From Bifidobacterium rousetti (GTDB taxonomy: Bacteria > Actinomycetota > Actinomycetes > Actinomycetales > Bifidobacteriaceae): a DNA stretch of 64,000 bases. Below the pieces are notes generated by a model. That model worked only from the letters and a program-made list of their open reading frames with translations, was not told where the DNA came from and did no database searches. The position numbers and the translations under genes were made by a program. The stretch spans positions 248,001 to 312,000 of the forward strand of contig NZ_PEBH01000002.1 in NCBI RefSeq assembly GCF_008698235.1, in the 5' to 3' direction. Below are positions 35,640 to 45,554 of this stretch, in pieces. Every line of letters starts with the position of its first letter. The stretch's first letter is position 1.

Positions 35640-38600
35640 TCACCCATTGAGGGAGCGGATGAACTGGGCCTGAACCACGTCGATGCCGCTGTTGTCGTCG
35701 TCTGTCATGCGCGCGGTGGCCACGGAGAGCGTGCGGGCGGGCACGAACATCCCCTCGTCGACCGTCAGCCGCGCCGCGTCGGCCACGATGCGCGCGACCT
35801 CGGTGTGCGGCCAGACCGGCAGGTCGTGCGCGGCGAGCACGGCGGCCGCGTCGCCCACGCTTTCCGGCACACGGATGCACTGCGAGTCGGCGCGGGCGAC
35901 GAGCTCCTGCAGCTCGCCCTCCAGCGCGGAGATCTGGTCGGGGGCGATGTGGTCGCTCATGATGTACGCGGCGGCGGCCACGTCGAAATGATCCTGCATC
36001 CACTCCGCGTAAGCCAGACGGTAGTAGGCGAACGCGGCGTCATCGCGGTCGAGGGCGACGCGCAGGGCGTTCAGGCACGCGGCCCGAGCGGAATCCCAAT
36101 CCTCGTTGCGCGCCAGCTGCACGGCGAGCTTCAGATGCGTCAGCGGATAGGCTGGCGCGTACGCCACCATCGCGTTGAGGTGCTTGAGGGAGTGGGAGGC
36201 GCCCTTGACCTGCGCGAGGACGTCCGCAAGCTCCATGTGCGCATAGAAGAGGTTGTCGGGGATGAGCACCGTGCGCTCGCCGGATGTGGCGAACAGACGG
36301 TTGTAGATCACGCGCTCGGCGTACGAGTTGAAGTAGCGCGGCACGCCGTCGCCCTTCGCGTACAGGGCATCGATGCGCCCCAGAGCCGCCTCGGCGGTCT
36401 CGAACGCCTGATCGACCTGCCCGCTGAACAGCAGGTCGCGGGCCTTGAGCCGGTCCCTGTCGAGCTCGTCGGCCATGCGCAGCGTGACGGATGGCGTGTC
36501 CCGTCCGTCGATCAGCGCGTTGGCGATGTCCGGCGCCTGCTCGGTGAGTTCGGGGTCGCCGATCATGTCGACGATGCGCATCGCCTCCTGCGCCTTGGCG
36601 ACGGACGGCATCGACTCGTCGGAGGCGAGACGGTGGAAGTCGGTCTCGGCGCGCTGCATCAGGTCGACGCGCTGGATCGACAGGCCGGACGCCCGCGTGG
36701 TGCCGAGCACGCGCGCCGCATCGCCGGTGAAGACCCGGTCGGACATCTCCGGCTCCTCCTGGGCGCCGGACGGGGCGAACGCGGGGTCGCGCAGGTCGAA
36801 GCCGGCGTTGACCGGCTTGAGCGCGCCGCCGTCGACGTCCATCACGGCGTCGAACATGCGGTACGTGCTCATCGGGTGCGCGAGCGAATCGTGCTCGACG
36901 CGCATCAGGAACGCCTCGCGCGTGAACGTCACGGTCGCGAGGTTGCGCACGGTGGGATTGCGCTTGAGCACGCTCATCGGGTCGTCCGACGCCGTGCCGG
37001 AATCGTCGTCATCGTCATCGGAGCCGGAGCCGGAGCCGAGCGAGGAGCCGGCGATGAGCCCGTTCGCGCCGAACTCGTCGTCGGCCATGTCGCCGGCGTC
37101 ATCGGCGTCGTCCGGCGCGGCGAACGCCGTCTCGTCGATGTCGATGTCGACGTCCCTGACCAGATCCTCGAAACGGCGGTCGAGCGCGTCGTCTCCGCCG
37201 TTGCCGTCCGACTGAGCCGTCTGATCCACCTGATCCGCCTGATCCGACCGGTCGGGCTGATCGGCGTCGCCCCGATCCGCGATCGGACGCGACGGAGAGG
37301 GCGTGCGCGTCGGATCGCCGTGGAAGTCGCCGTCCTTCGGTTCGGCCTTGCCGCCATGCACCGCGCCCATGTTGCCGGTGTGCATGCGTTCGAACGCGCT
37401 CAGCGCCTCGCTCATCATCTCCTCGATGGCGGAATCCTGTTCGGCGACCGCCTCCTCGAGCCCGAGCGAGTCGACGTGCAGCGACACCTCGTGCACGCGG
37501 TCGGAGGCGGCGAAGCTCAGAGCAGCCATGATGAGGCCGACGCGCAGGTTGTACTCGGCGCTCATCTCGGCGCGCTCACCCTCGGAGAGCGTGACCCAGC
37601 GATGCGTGGCCTCGTCGTAGCGACTGGCCGGCATCATCGAGACGCCCGCGGTGGTGAAGCCGACGGCCACGCGTCCCGCGTTGAGGTTGGAGCGGATCTC
37701 CACGTCGAAACGGTACGGCAGGCGCAGTTTCCTGACGAGCAACGCCATGCTCTGGCGATACGTCCATTCGGAGTCGGCGCCCTCGCGCTCCCCCGCGCGC
37801 TCGCCGATCTCCCGGGCGATGCGGCGGGCCTGCTCGATCAGGACGAGCATCGAATTGGCGTCGTCCCGCGTGCCCGCGCCCAGGGCGCCGTCCTGCGGGT
37901 CGCCGCCGCCGAGCGCGATCAGCGCGGGATCGTTGAGCAGCCTCAGGTCGAGGGTCGCGGCCTGCGCGCGCGTGATCGTCTCCTCGGTGGGTTCGAGGCC
38001 GAGGCGGGTGTTGCGTTCCAGCCAAGCGCTCACCTGCGCGAAGCGGTTGAGATTGCCTTCGATGGCGAGCGCACGCAGCGCCGGGGCGAGCGCGAGCGAC
38101 GAATCCCAGTTGAAGAAGTAGGAGCCGGAGTAGCTGGACGTGTACAGGTGCAGCGGTTCGGCGCCGTGGATGGCCTCGAGGCCGGGGGCGTCGTCGAGGG
38201 CGCCGGCCTCGTGCATGAGTTCGGCGAAGTGGTCCTCGAGCCCGGAGACGCGCATGCCGTGGGCGCGCACGGCGAGCATGTCGCGCACGGAACGACGGAT
38301 GGCGCCCATCGGCGCCTCGCGGTTGAGCCGGCGGAAGATGTTGCCGGCGCCGAAGCCGATCATGAGCCCGCTCATCTGCGGCAGCATGTAGGCGGCGAAG
38401 AATCCGATGGCGATGGCGTCGCGGTATTCGAGGTCCTCGCGCATCTCGCGCGGCAGGGGGTATCGCATCTGTTCGAGGCGATACCGGCCGCCGCGCATGC
38501 CGAGCCCGTCACGACCGTCACGGCCGTCACTGCCCGTGGTGCGGCTCCATGCGGCGAGCCAGGTCATGCGACCGTTGTCGTCGCGGCCGACGATGCCGCC

Positions 38601-39194
38601 GCCGACGCGCCGGCTGCCCGGCTTGCGTCCGCGCGGCTCCTTGGTGAACATGAAACGCGGCTCCATGTTCTGCACGTCCATGCCGATCTCGGGGCCGACG
38701 AACACGCGGCCGCGCCCGTCGGCGTAGGCGATCTGGGAGAAGTGGTCGCGGTCGGCGAAGACGCCGAGCGAGAAGCCCCCGCCGGACGAGGAGGACGGGC
38801 CGGAGCCGTTGAGCTGCGCCCATCCGAGCGTGAGCCTGCCCGGCACGTCCTCGAATTCAAGCAGATGGCGTTTGACCAGCGGGCCGAGCCTGCGCGAGTG
38901 GCTGGCGAGCTCCTGGGCCACGTCGATCCCGTCGCCGTCGGGGCGGCGGCCGGCTCCGGAGGCGTCGGCGGTGCCGGAGGCGTCCTCGGGGTCGGACGCC
39001 GCGCGTTTCATCGCCTCGGCCGCCGCGCGGTCAAGGGTGGCGCCGAACGGATCGGCCGAACCCGCCACCCGCCGGCCGAGACCGGCGAGACCTGCGGCAT
39101 GGGACGCGAGCCGCATCGCCCGCTCCACGGCGCCCCTGATCGGTTCGGGGATCGGTGCGAACGGGAAACTGGGGTGTGGCTTACGTACTGACAT
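35640..39194 (-). CDS. Large TPR-like protein of unknown function
   Basis: An 1184-aa protein without a recognised family. The N-terminal ~430 residues hold an alpha/beta region (LTLGWAQLNGSGPSSSS; GFFAAYMLPQMSGLMIGFGAGN). The middle (about 620-760) is an acidic, low-complexity linker: DQPDRSDQADQVDQTAQSDG, then DVDIDIDE and SGSGSDDDDDD. The C-terminal ~350 residues are helical with TPR-like units (FYAHMELADVLAQVKGASHS; THLKLAVQLARNEDWDSARA; AFAYYRLAYAEWMQDHFDVA). There is no signal peptide. The long plus-strand ORF opposite it is a codon-bias shadow. It may be a scaffold. Confidence 0.75.
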   Translation of the reverse strand: MSVRKPHPSFPFAPIPEPIRGAVERAMRLASHAAGLAGLGRRVAGSADPFGATLDRAAAEAMKRAASDPEDASGTADASGAGRRPDGDGIDVAQELASHSRRLGPLVKRHLLEFEDVPGRLTLGWAQLNGSGPSSSSGGGFSLGVFADRDHFSQIAYADGRGRVFVGPEIGMDVQNMEPRFMFTKEPRGRKPGSRRVGGGIVGRDDNGRMTWLAAWSRTTGSDGRDGRDGLGMRGGRYRLEQMRYPLPREMREDLEYRDAIAIGFFAAYMLPQMSGLMIGFGAGNIFRRLNREAPMGAIRRSVRDMLAVRAHGMRVSGLEDHFAELMHEAGALDDAPGLEAIHGAEPLHLYTSSYSGSYFFNWDSSLALAPALRALAIEGNLNRFAQVSAWLERNTRLGLEPTEETITRAQAATLDLRLLNDPALIALGGGDPQDGALGAGTRDDANSMLVLIEQARRIAREIGERAGEREGADSEWTYRQSMALLVRKLRLPYRFDVEIRSNLNAGRVAVGFTTAGVSMMPASRYDEATHRWVTLSEGERAEMSAEYNLRVGLIMAALSFAASDRVHEVSLHVDSLGLEEAVAEQDSAIEEMMSEALSAFERMHTGNMGAVHGGKAEPKDGDFHGDPTRTPSPSRPIADRGDADQPDRSDQADQVDQTAQSDGNGGDDALDRRFEDLVRDVDIDIDETAFAAPDDADDAGDMADDEFGANGLIAGSSLGSGSGSDDDDDDSGTASDDPMSVLKRNPTVRNLATVTFTREAFLMRVEHDSLAHPMSTYRMFDAVMDVDGGALKPVNAGFDLRDPAFAPSGAQEEPEMSDRVFTGDAARVLGTTRASGLSIQRVDLMQRAETDFHRLASDESMPSVAKAQEAMRIVDMIGDPELTEQAPDIANALIDGRDTPSVTLRMADELDRDRLKARDLLFSGQVDQAFETAEAALGRIDALYAKGDGVPRYFNSYAERVIYNRLFATSGERTVLIPDNLFYAHMELADVLAQVKGASHSLKHLNAMVAYAPAYPLTHLKLAVQLARNEDWDSARAACLNALRVALDRDDAAFAYYRLAYAEWMQDHFDVAAAAYIMSDHIAPDQISALEGELQELVARADSQCIRVPESVGDAAAVLAAHDLPVWPHTEVARIVADAARLTVDEGMFVPARTLSVATARMTDDDNSGIDVVQAQFIRSLNG

Positions 39195-39270
39195 GCCTCA
39201 CATTGTTTCAACGCAACCCGACATGGGGAGAGGCGTGAAGCCTAGAGAATAATGCCTATAGAATGATGGG

Positions 39271-41493
39271 GTGCCTCATCTGCCCAGATCCCCCCGCCTT
39301 CCCCGGATCCCCCGCCGGGCGATGCGCCGACACCGTCGCGCGATCGTCGTGACCGTCGCCGCCGCGCTGATCATCCTGCTGATCGAATGCGTCGGGTTCA
39401 ACCTGCCGTTCTGGCGCACGCTCGGCGCGAGCATGGATTCGGCCGCCTACGAGAACCGGATGGGATCGGGCCTCGAATACACCGACGCGGGCAGGCTGCG
39501 CGTCACCGATCCGACCGAGGCGTGGCTCGAGGTGGATGCGGACGGCACCTCCGGTTTCGCGCGCGTCGACACGTTGACGCCGAAGCAGGACGAGCTGCGG
39601 GTCATCCATCTGCGCGCCTCACTCGACGGAGAAACCGCCGAGGCGCGCACGATCACCCCCTATTCGCCGCGATCGCTCTTCCTGCCGGCGCATGGCGCGG
39701 GAACCTTGCGCGTGTGGATCGAGGAGGCGAAGGGGCAGGTCGTGCCGATCAAGGCGGTGCGCGCGAACGTGCGCGTCCCGTTCTCGTTCAGCCCGATGCG
39801 GGTGGCGTGCATGGCGGTCCCGCTGCTGCTGATCGCGGCGCTGGGCCCGTGGTCGAGGCTGTGGCGGATCGCGCTGGACCCGTCGGATTGGCGCCAACGA
39901 CTCGGGTTCGCGGCGCTGATGGCGCCGTTCGCCGTGTCGATGGTGACGAACGTCATCTGGCAGATGATGTACGCCGGTCCGCTGGTCTTCCACGCATGGG
40001 GCGGCTACACCTTCGATTTCGAACAGTACGGCAGGATCGCCGATTCGCTGCTGCACGGGCGCGTATCGCTCGATCTGACGGTGCCGCCCCAGCTCGCCGC
40101 CGCCGAGAACCCGCATGACGTGCTCACGCGCAACCGGCTGTTCGCCGAGGGCGTCGAACCGATCTACTGGGATCACGCGTATTACGACGGCAAATGGTAC
40201 ACGTATTTCGGCGTGCTGCCCGCGGTGCTGCTGTTCATGCCGTACCGGGCGCTGACCGGACGGATGCTGTCGAGCGCGGCAGCCGTGCATCTGCTCATGT
40301 TCCTCGCGCTGCTGTTCACCTGCCTGCTGGTGGTGCGGCTCATCGTCCGGCTCGCGCCGCGCACGTCGCTGGCGGCCACGCTGATCGCCCTGATCTTCGT
40401 GCCGTTGGCCGGCAACTACGGCTACCTGTTCTACCGGACGAACTTCTACTCGGTGCCGTTCGCCGCCTCGCTGGCCCTGACCACGTTGGGACTGTGGCTG
40501 TGGGTGGGCGCGCAGACCGCCAAGCCGCCGCTCAACCCGGCCGACCGTTGGCGGGTCGGTTCGGCGCCGGAGCTGTCGTTGCCGAGGCTCGGTCTCGGCG
40601 CGCTGTGCATCGCGTCGAATTTCGGATGCCGCCCGACGTTCTGTCTCGCGGCCCTGCTCGGCTTCCCGCTGTTCTGGCCGCAGATCCGCGCGCTCGTCTC
40701 GGGGCTCGCCGCCGGTCAGGTGCCGTGGCGCAAGGCGTTGCGCGCGCCGGGCGTGGTGGTGCTGGCCGCGCTGGTGCCGATCATCCCGTTGATAATGTAC
40801 AACCGCGCGCGCTTCGGCTCCCTGTTCGATTTCGGCACCGCCTACCAGATGACCGTCACCGACATGACGCGTTTCAAGGAGCCGGCATCCGACATCCTGC
40901 CGGTGATCGGCTACTACCTGTTCCTGCCGTTGCGGTTCACCGCCTCGTTCCCGTACCTGCGACTCTCCCCCACGCCGCTGCCCGAATGGTCGTTCGCCGA
41001 GCCGATGGTGGGCGGGCTGTTCGCGCTGTGCCCGCTGCTGCTGGGCGCGTTCGCGCTGCCGTTCCTCGTGCGCCGGCCCGTCGCGCCGTCGGACGCGCCG
41101 GACGCGCCGGACACGGACGTGCGGGACGTCGTGACACCGGGCCTGCGCCCGATGCTCGTCGGCGCGCTCCTTCTCGGCCTTGCGCTGGTCGCGTTCGACG
41201 CGGTGAGCGCCGGGCTGGGATGGCGTTATATGTGCGATTTCGGCTGGCTGATCGCGCTGGCCGCGCTGCCGGCGCTGCTGCATGCGATGGGCGAGGTCGC
41301 GCCGGATGCCGCGACCGGCGATGGCGCCGATCCGCGCCGCATCCGCCCCGCGATCCGCCTGCTCGTGCTCGCGATCCTCCTGTGGTCGCTGCTCGTGGCG
41401 CTGGTCTGCTGGTTCACGCCGGGGCGTCAGGACGTGATGCTCTCGGGCAATCCGAAGCTGTTCCACGACGTGGCCTCCTGGCTGCTCGCCTGA
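39271..41493 (+). CDS. Polytopic membrane protein, GT-C-like
   Basis: A 740-aa membrane protein starting with GTG. A single helix at about 24-42 precedes an exported domain (residues 45-170), followed by about ten membrane helices from about 175 (MRVACMAVPLLLIAAL) to 720. A loop before helix 4 carries DFEQYGRIADSLLHGRVSLD and DHAYYDGKWYTYFGVLP. That placement of D/E residues in the first exported loops is typical of GT-C mannosyl/arabinosyl-type glycosyltransferases, but no exact family is recognised. An exported polysaccharide or cell-wall glycan role is inference. It precedes the arylsulfotransferase-like gene by 185 bases. Confidence 0.65.
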   Translation: MPHLPRSPRLPRIPRRAMRRHRRAIVVTVAAALIILLIECVGFNLPFWRTLGASMDSAAYENRMGSGLEYTDAGRLRVTDPTEAWLEVDADGTSGFARVDTLTPKQDELRVIHLRASLDGETAEARTITPYSPRSLFLPAHGAGTLRVWIEEAKGQVVPIKAVRANVRVPFSFSPMRVACMAVPLLLIAALGPWSRLWRIALDPSDWRQRLGFAALMAPFAVSMVTNVIWQMMYAGPLVFHAWGGYTFDFEQYGRIADSLLHGRVSLDLTVPPQLAAAENPHDVLTRNRLFAEGVEPIYWDHAYYDGKWYTYFGVLPAVLLFMPYRALTGRMLSSAAAVHLLMFLALLFTCLLVVRLIVRLAPRTSLAATLIALIFVPLAGNYGYLFYRTNFYSVPFAASLALTTLGLWLWVGAQTAKPPLNPADRWRVGSAPELSLPRLGLGALCIASNFGCRPTFCLAALLGFPLFWPQIRALVSGLAAGQVPWRKALRAPGVVVLAALVPIIPLIMYNRARFGSLFDFGTAYQMTVTDMTRFKEPASDILPVIGYYLFLPLRFTASFPYLRLSPTPLPEWSFAEPMVGGLFALCPLLLGAFALPFLVRRPVAPSDAPDAPDTDVRDVVTPGLRPMLVGALLLGLALVAFDAVSAGLGWRYMCDFGWLIALAALPALLHAMGEVAPDAATGDGADPRRIRPAIRLLVLAILLWSLLVALVCWFTPGRQDVMLSGNPKLFHDVASWLLA

Positions 41494-41678
41494 CCCGCCC
41501 CGTCCATACCCCCGTTGCGCTTTCAGCGAATACCCAGCAAACAGGGCTCGACCGTCCAGACAAAACCCAAGTATTCCAAGGGTCGCCGCATACTATGAAG
41601 TGGTCATTCGCCCGATATGCGCGCATCGACACCCCCTGACAACCGAATCGTCACACACGAAAGCCGAAACATCACCCC

Positions 41679-43355
41679 ATGAAGCGCATCGCCATGAGAA
41701 ACCTCGCCGTACGCATCGCGGCGGCGGCAGTCACGCTCGCCATCGCGGTCGGATTGTGCCTGTTCACGCAGGACAACGTCAACGCCGCGATCAAGGAGCG
41801 TCGCGTCGAACGACTCAACGCACGCATCGAGAACGTGTACACCACCGACTACCAGCAGATGGCCGACGACCAGCTCGAAAGCGAGCGAGACAAGGCCGAG
41901 GCGACGCTCGACGACCCGTATCTCAAGGAGAACCCGTACGGGACGAACACGACGTCGCTGTACGTCTACTTCACCACCGACGAGGCGTCCAGCGTCTCGT
42001 ACACCGTGCACGCGGACGGCTACCCGGACTTCTCCGCCACCGCCGAACAGGGCGACGACTACGCCACCGAACACGAGTTCCTCGTCCTGGGACTCGTGCC
42101 GGACGTCCAGAACACCATCACCCTGACCCTCAAGGACAAGTCCGGCGCGACGGTCGGCACCAAAGAGATCACGCGCAAGGGCCCGAAACTCCTCGGCGAG
42201 GAGGAGGTCCGCCTCGAGCAGACCGTCGAACCGACCGACGAGGCCACGCAGGCGCTCGGCAACGGCCTGTACGTGATCCTCGGCAACGACTCCAACGAGC
42301 AGGACTTCATGTTCTACTACGACGCGAACGGCGTGATCCGCGGCGAGGTGCCGGTCCTGTACTACCGTTCGCACCGTCTCCTGTTCGACGACAACGGGCT
42401 CATGTGGTTCTCCGCGTCGACGAAGCACTTCGTCGGCATGAACCGACTCGGCAAGCTCGAAAAGATCATCGACCTCGGCGACCGGTTCATCCTCCACCAC
42501 GACTACGCGCTCGACTCGGACGGCGACATCGTCTCGCTCGCCACCGATCTCAAGCGCTCCGACCACGCGGTGCAGGATCAGGTCATCAAGGTGGACACCA
42601 CCACCGGCGAGGTCACGCAGCTCGTCGACTTCGGCGAGATCTTCCCCGACTACAAGCAGTCCACCGACCATTCCGGCATCGACGAGTCCGATCCGACCGC
42701 CACGAACCGTTGGGACTGGATCCACTTCAACACGATCCAGCTGCTGCCCGACGGCTCCGCGCTGCTCTCCGCGCGCGAGACCTCGACGATCATCAAGATC
42801 GACGACATCGAGGGAGAGAACGGCGAGCCGACCGTCGACTACATGATCGGCGAGCCGAGCGTGTGGGACGGCACCTCATACCAGGACCTGTTCCTGAGCA
42901 AGTCGGGTGATTTCGGCGACACCGGCGGCCAGCACTCGATCACGTACGAGGCCGACCCGTCACTGCCCGACGGTCAGTACTACATCTACATGTTCGACAA
43001 CAATTTCGGCTACGCGATGACCCGCCCCGACTACGACTGGACGACAATCAAGGGCATCTCCACCGCGCAGAGCTCGAAGGACGAGAACTCGACCTCGCAG
43101 TTCCGCAAGTACCTGGTCGACGAAACGGCCGGCACGTACACCGAGGTGCAGAGCTTCGACGTGCCGTACTCGCCGTACGTGAGCTCCGCCCAGGAGATCA
43201 CCGACTCGATCAACCTCGTGGACACCGGCATGCAGGGCGTCTTCGGCGTGTACGACGACGCCGGCGAGCTGCAGGCCCAGTACAGGATGAAGCTCAACAC
43301 GTCGTACATCTACCGCGTGTACCAGTACGGGTTCAAGGGCTTCTACTTCGCCTGA
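41679..43355 (+). CDS. Arylsulfotransferase (AssT)-like exported protein
   Basis: A 558-aa protein. The N-terminal signal anchor is KRIAMRNLAVRIAAAAVTLAIAV, followed by a coiled stretch and an Ig-like domain (about 90-165; SLYVYFTTDEASSVSYTVHA). A six-bladed beta-propeller of the aryl-sulfate sulfotransferase family follows. Family signatures are FILHHDYALDSDGDIVSLA, DWIHFNTIQLLPDGSALLSA and GGQHSITYE. The His in these segments are candidates for the sulfo-accepting residue. There is no DsbL/DsbI pair nearby and few Cys. It would transfer sulfate between phenolic donors and acceptors at the cell surface. Confidence 0.8.
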   Translation: MKRIAMRNLAVRIAAAAVTLAIAVGLCLFTQDNVNAAIKERRVERLNARIENVYTTDYQQMADDQLESERDKAEATLDDPYLKENPYGTNTTSLYVYFTTDEASSVSYTVHADGYPDFSATAEQGDDYATEHEFLVLGLVPDVQNTITLTLKDKSGATVGTKEITRKGPKLLGEEEVRLEQTVEPTDEATQALGNGLYVILGNDSNEQDFMFYYDANGVIRGEVPVLYYRSHRLLFDDNGLMWFSASTKHFVGMNRLGKLEKIIDLGDRFILHHDYALDSDGDIVSLATDLKRSDHAVQDQVIKVDTTTGEVTQLVDFGEIFPDYKQSTDHSGIDESDPTATNRWDWIHFNTIQLLPDGSALLSARETSTIIKIDDIEGENGEPTVDYMIGEPSVWDGTSYQDLFLSKSGDFGDTGGQHSITYEADPSLPDGQYYIYMFDNNFGYAMTRPDYDWTTIKGISTAQSSKDENSTSQFRKYLVDETAGTYTEVQSFDVPYSPYVSSAQEITDSINLVDTGMQGVFGVYDDAGELQAQYRMKLNTSYIYRVYQYGFKGFYFA

Positions 43356-43473
43356 TTCGCGTCGGTTCGCCCGTCCGGCCCGCCCGGTCCCGCCCGGTTC
43401 GCCCGGCGTACACCGTCCGTTCGGACGGACGGCCACCCAAGTCGTCCCATGGCACTCACTAGACTGAAGTGCC

Positions 43474-44274
43474 ATGGGCTTTTTCTTTTCCCGCAAGGAC
43501 ACCCCGAAACCGGCCGCGGTCACGTTCACGCTCGACAAGGCCGGACACACCTATGACGACGGGCACGTCGGCCTCGGCGCCACGGACCTCGAGATCACCG
43601 AGAAGCGCGTCGCGATCATCGGCCTCAACGGGTCCGGCAAGTCGACGCTGCTGGGTCTGCTGGACGGCTCCTTGAAGCCGACGACCGGCACGGTGACACT
43701 CGCCGGCGCCGGCATGACGCTCGACACCACGTCGAAGAAGGACCTCAGAACCGTCGACGAATGGGTCGGCAAGGTGCGCCGCGAGGAGATCCCGAACGTG
43801 TTCTACCGCGCCGAGAACATCGTCAAGGCGGTGGACGAGTCGCTCAAGAAGCACAAGATCCCCGACGCGGAGCGCGCGGCGCGCATCGGCAACCTGTTCG
43901 CGCACTTCGGCCTGCAGCAGATCCGTCAGGCGAAAGCCGCCGAGCTTGACTCGGAGAAACGTCATCTGCTGGCGATCGCGGCGGCGCTCGCGTTCAACCC
44001 GTCCGCGATCGTGGCGGACGAGCCGTCGAAGGGTCTGGACGAGATCGGCACGCGGCATGTGGCCGAGGCGCTGTTCACCTACGACAAGCAGGTCATCGTC
44101 GCCACGCACGACACGGACATGATCGTGCGCCCGGAGTACGCGATCGACCGCACGCTGGTGCTCGACGCGCAGGGCGTCGTCTTCGACGGCGCGCCGAAGG
44201 ACGCGGTCGCGTTCTACATGGACCTGATCCGGCGCAAGTACGAGGAGGGCAAGACGTCGGCGGCCGAGGCGTAG
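43474..44274 (+). CDS. Isolated ABC ATPase with altered signature motif
   Basis: A 266-aa ABC ATPase. Walker A is IGLNGSGKST at about 48-57, Walker B AIVADEPSKGLD, and the switch His is in ATHDTD. The signature loop expected as LSGGQ reads ELDSEKRHL, which is unusual, and the Q-loop is not clear. The fold resembles ECF-type (CbiO/BioM) ATPases. No membrane partner lies beside it: the neighbours are the AssT-like gene and a convergent aminotransferase. It may serve as a shared energising subunit for another ECF S component or act as a non-transport ABC protein. Confidence 0.8.
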   Translation: MGFFFSRKDTPKPAAVTFTLDKAGHTYDDGHVGLGATDLEITEKRVAIIGLNGSGKSTLLGLLDGSLKPTTGTVTLAGAGMTLDTTSKKDLRTVDEWVGKVRREEIPNVFYRAENIVKAVDESLKKHKIPDAERAARIGNLFAHFGLQQIRQAKAAELDSEKRHLLAIAAALAFNPSAIVADEPSKGLDEIGTRHVAEALFTYDKQVIVATHDTDMIVRPEYAIDRTLVLDAQGVVFDGAPKDAVAFYMDLIRRKYEEGKTSAAEA

Positions 44275-44283
44275 CTAGCGCCT

Positions 44284-45477
44284 TCAGCCGAGCATCGCGG
44301 CGACCGTGTCGAGGATGGCGCGGATGTTGCGGCGGAACTCGTCCGGCTCGGGCAACAGCGAGACCGCGAGATAGCCGTTGGACGTCATGTCGAAGAAGTA
44401 GCCGGGCTGGCCGGTGAGCCGGTGCGACTCGATCATGCGCAGCACGAGCTCGTTCTCGTCGATGACCGCGGGCACGCGCAGCAGCACGTTCCAGCCGCCT
44501 TCGGCGCGCAGCACGTCCACAAGCCGCAGGTTGTCGCCCTCGAGCATCCCGTGCAGGGAGGCGAGGTTGCCGCGCACCCGCTCGCGCACGCGCGCGACCT
44601 GGCCGGGGGCTGCGGCGAGCAGCGCGGGCAGCCGGTCGGCGATGATGTCGCTCATCGGCAGGTAGTCATCGGCGATCACGTCAAGTCGGCGCTGCGCCTC
44701 GATGACATCGTTTTCAGGCCCGGAGACGCGGATCCAGCCGACCTTCGCGTGCGGGGCGGCGAGCATCTTCGAGAAGCCGTCGAGCGCGAACGTGAGCGCG
44801 CCGGACTCCCCCGCGAGACGCGCATTGCCGTCGAACGGCTCGAGCGCGTAATCGTAGAACACCTCGTCGGCGATGATCGCGATCCCGCGCTCGCGGCACA
44901 GGCGCACCAGCGTGGCGCGCTCCTCGGGCTTGACGTAGGAGCCGGACGGGTTGTTCGGGTTGATGAGGACGAGCGCGCGGATGCGTTCGCCCCGCTCGGA
45001 GTAGAGCAGTTGCTCGATCGCGGCGGTGTCGATGGTCCAGGAGCCGTCGAACCGGAGCTGGTATTCGATCGTGTCCACACATTCGAGGCGCGCGATCGAT
45101 TCGATGAGCGGGTAGCCGGGCTTCGGGGCGAGCACGGCGTCGCCCGCGTCGCACAGGAGCTTGATGAGCCAGGAATACGCCTCGGACGTGGAACTCAGCA
45201 GGTAGAGGGAGTCCGGGTCGACGGGCGCGGTGGGTCCGCCGGCCGGGGCATCGCCAGCGCCGCTCAGGTATCGTGCCAACGCCTCGCGAGCCGTGCGGGG
45301 GCCGCGCGGTTCGGCGGTGTACACGCCCGGCACCTCGGCCGGGGCGAGCCCGTGGCGGGTCGGATTGGAGTCATTGAGTTTGCCGAGGATGACGCCGTGC
45401 GCCCTGGCATCGGCCTCGGCCGCGGCGATCGGATTGGGCGCGGAGATGTCCACGCGCGAGGAGAAACGAACGGTCAT
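44284..45477 (-). CDS. Class I/II PLP-dependent aminotransferase
   Basis: A 397-aa fold-type I aminotransferase. LINPNNPSGSYVKPEE carries the conserved Asn-Pro segment. The PLP Lys is in LDGFSKMLAAPHAKVGWI, and Asp and Tyr binders in IADEVFYDY. The C-terminal Arg that binds the substrate carboxylate lies near the small domain. The substrate is not evident: it may be aspartate, alanine or an aromatic amino acid. It is convergent with the ABC ATPase gene (9 bases apart). It lies downstream of polyphosphate glucokinase with a hairpin between them. Confidence 0.88.
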   Translation of the reverse strand: MTVRFSSRVDISAPNPIAAAEADARAHGVILGKLNDSNPTRHGLAPAEVPGVYTAEPRGPRTAREALARYLSGAGDAPAGGPTAPVDPDSLYLLSSTSEAYSWLIKLLCDAGDAVLAPKPGYPLIESIARLECVDTIEYQLRFDGSWTIDTAAIEQLLYSERGERIRALVLINPNNPSGSYVKPEERATLVRLCRERGIAIIADEVFYDYALEPFDGNARLAGESGALTFALDGFSKMLAAPHAKVGWIRVSGPENDVIEAQRRLDVIADDYLPMSDIIADRLPALLAAAPGQVARVRERVRGNLASLHGMLEGDNLRLVDVLRAEGGWNVLLRVPAVIDENELVLRMIESHRLTGQPGYFFDMTSNGYLAVSLLPEPDEFRRNIRAILDTVAAMLG

Positions 45478-45517
45478 ATCCCCCTACTGTAGCCGTACCG
45501 CAACCGTCTCGAGAGGA

Positions 45518-45541
45518 GGAGGCTCCGTTTCCGGAGCCTCC
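45518..45541. terminator. Perfect hairpin between ppgK and the aminotransferase
   Basis: GGAGGCTCCG and CGGAGCCTCC form a 10-bp perfect stem with a TTTC loop, 14 bases past the ppgK stop on the minus strand. There is no T-tract; it may still terminate or stabilise the ppgK mRNA 3' end. Confidence 0.6.
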
Positions 45542-45554
45542 CATTACAGCGAGA

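Noticed and set aside
35499-39191. 1230-aa ORF on the plus strand opposite the large TPR-like gene
   Set aside because: It is a high-GC codon-position mirror of the minus-strand gene. The translation is composed almost wholly of Arg/His/Val/Gly/Glu with no fold-like pattern, and the minus-strand protein shows real structure.
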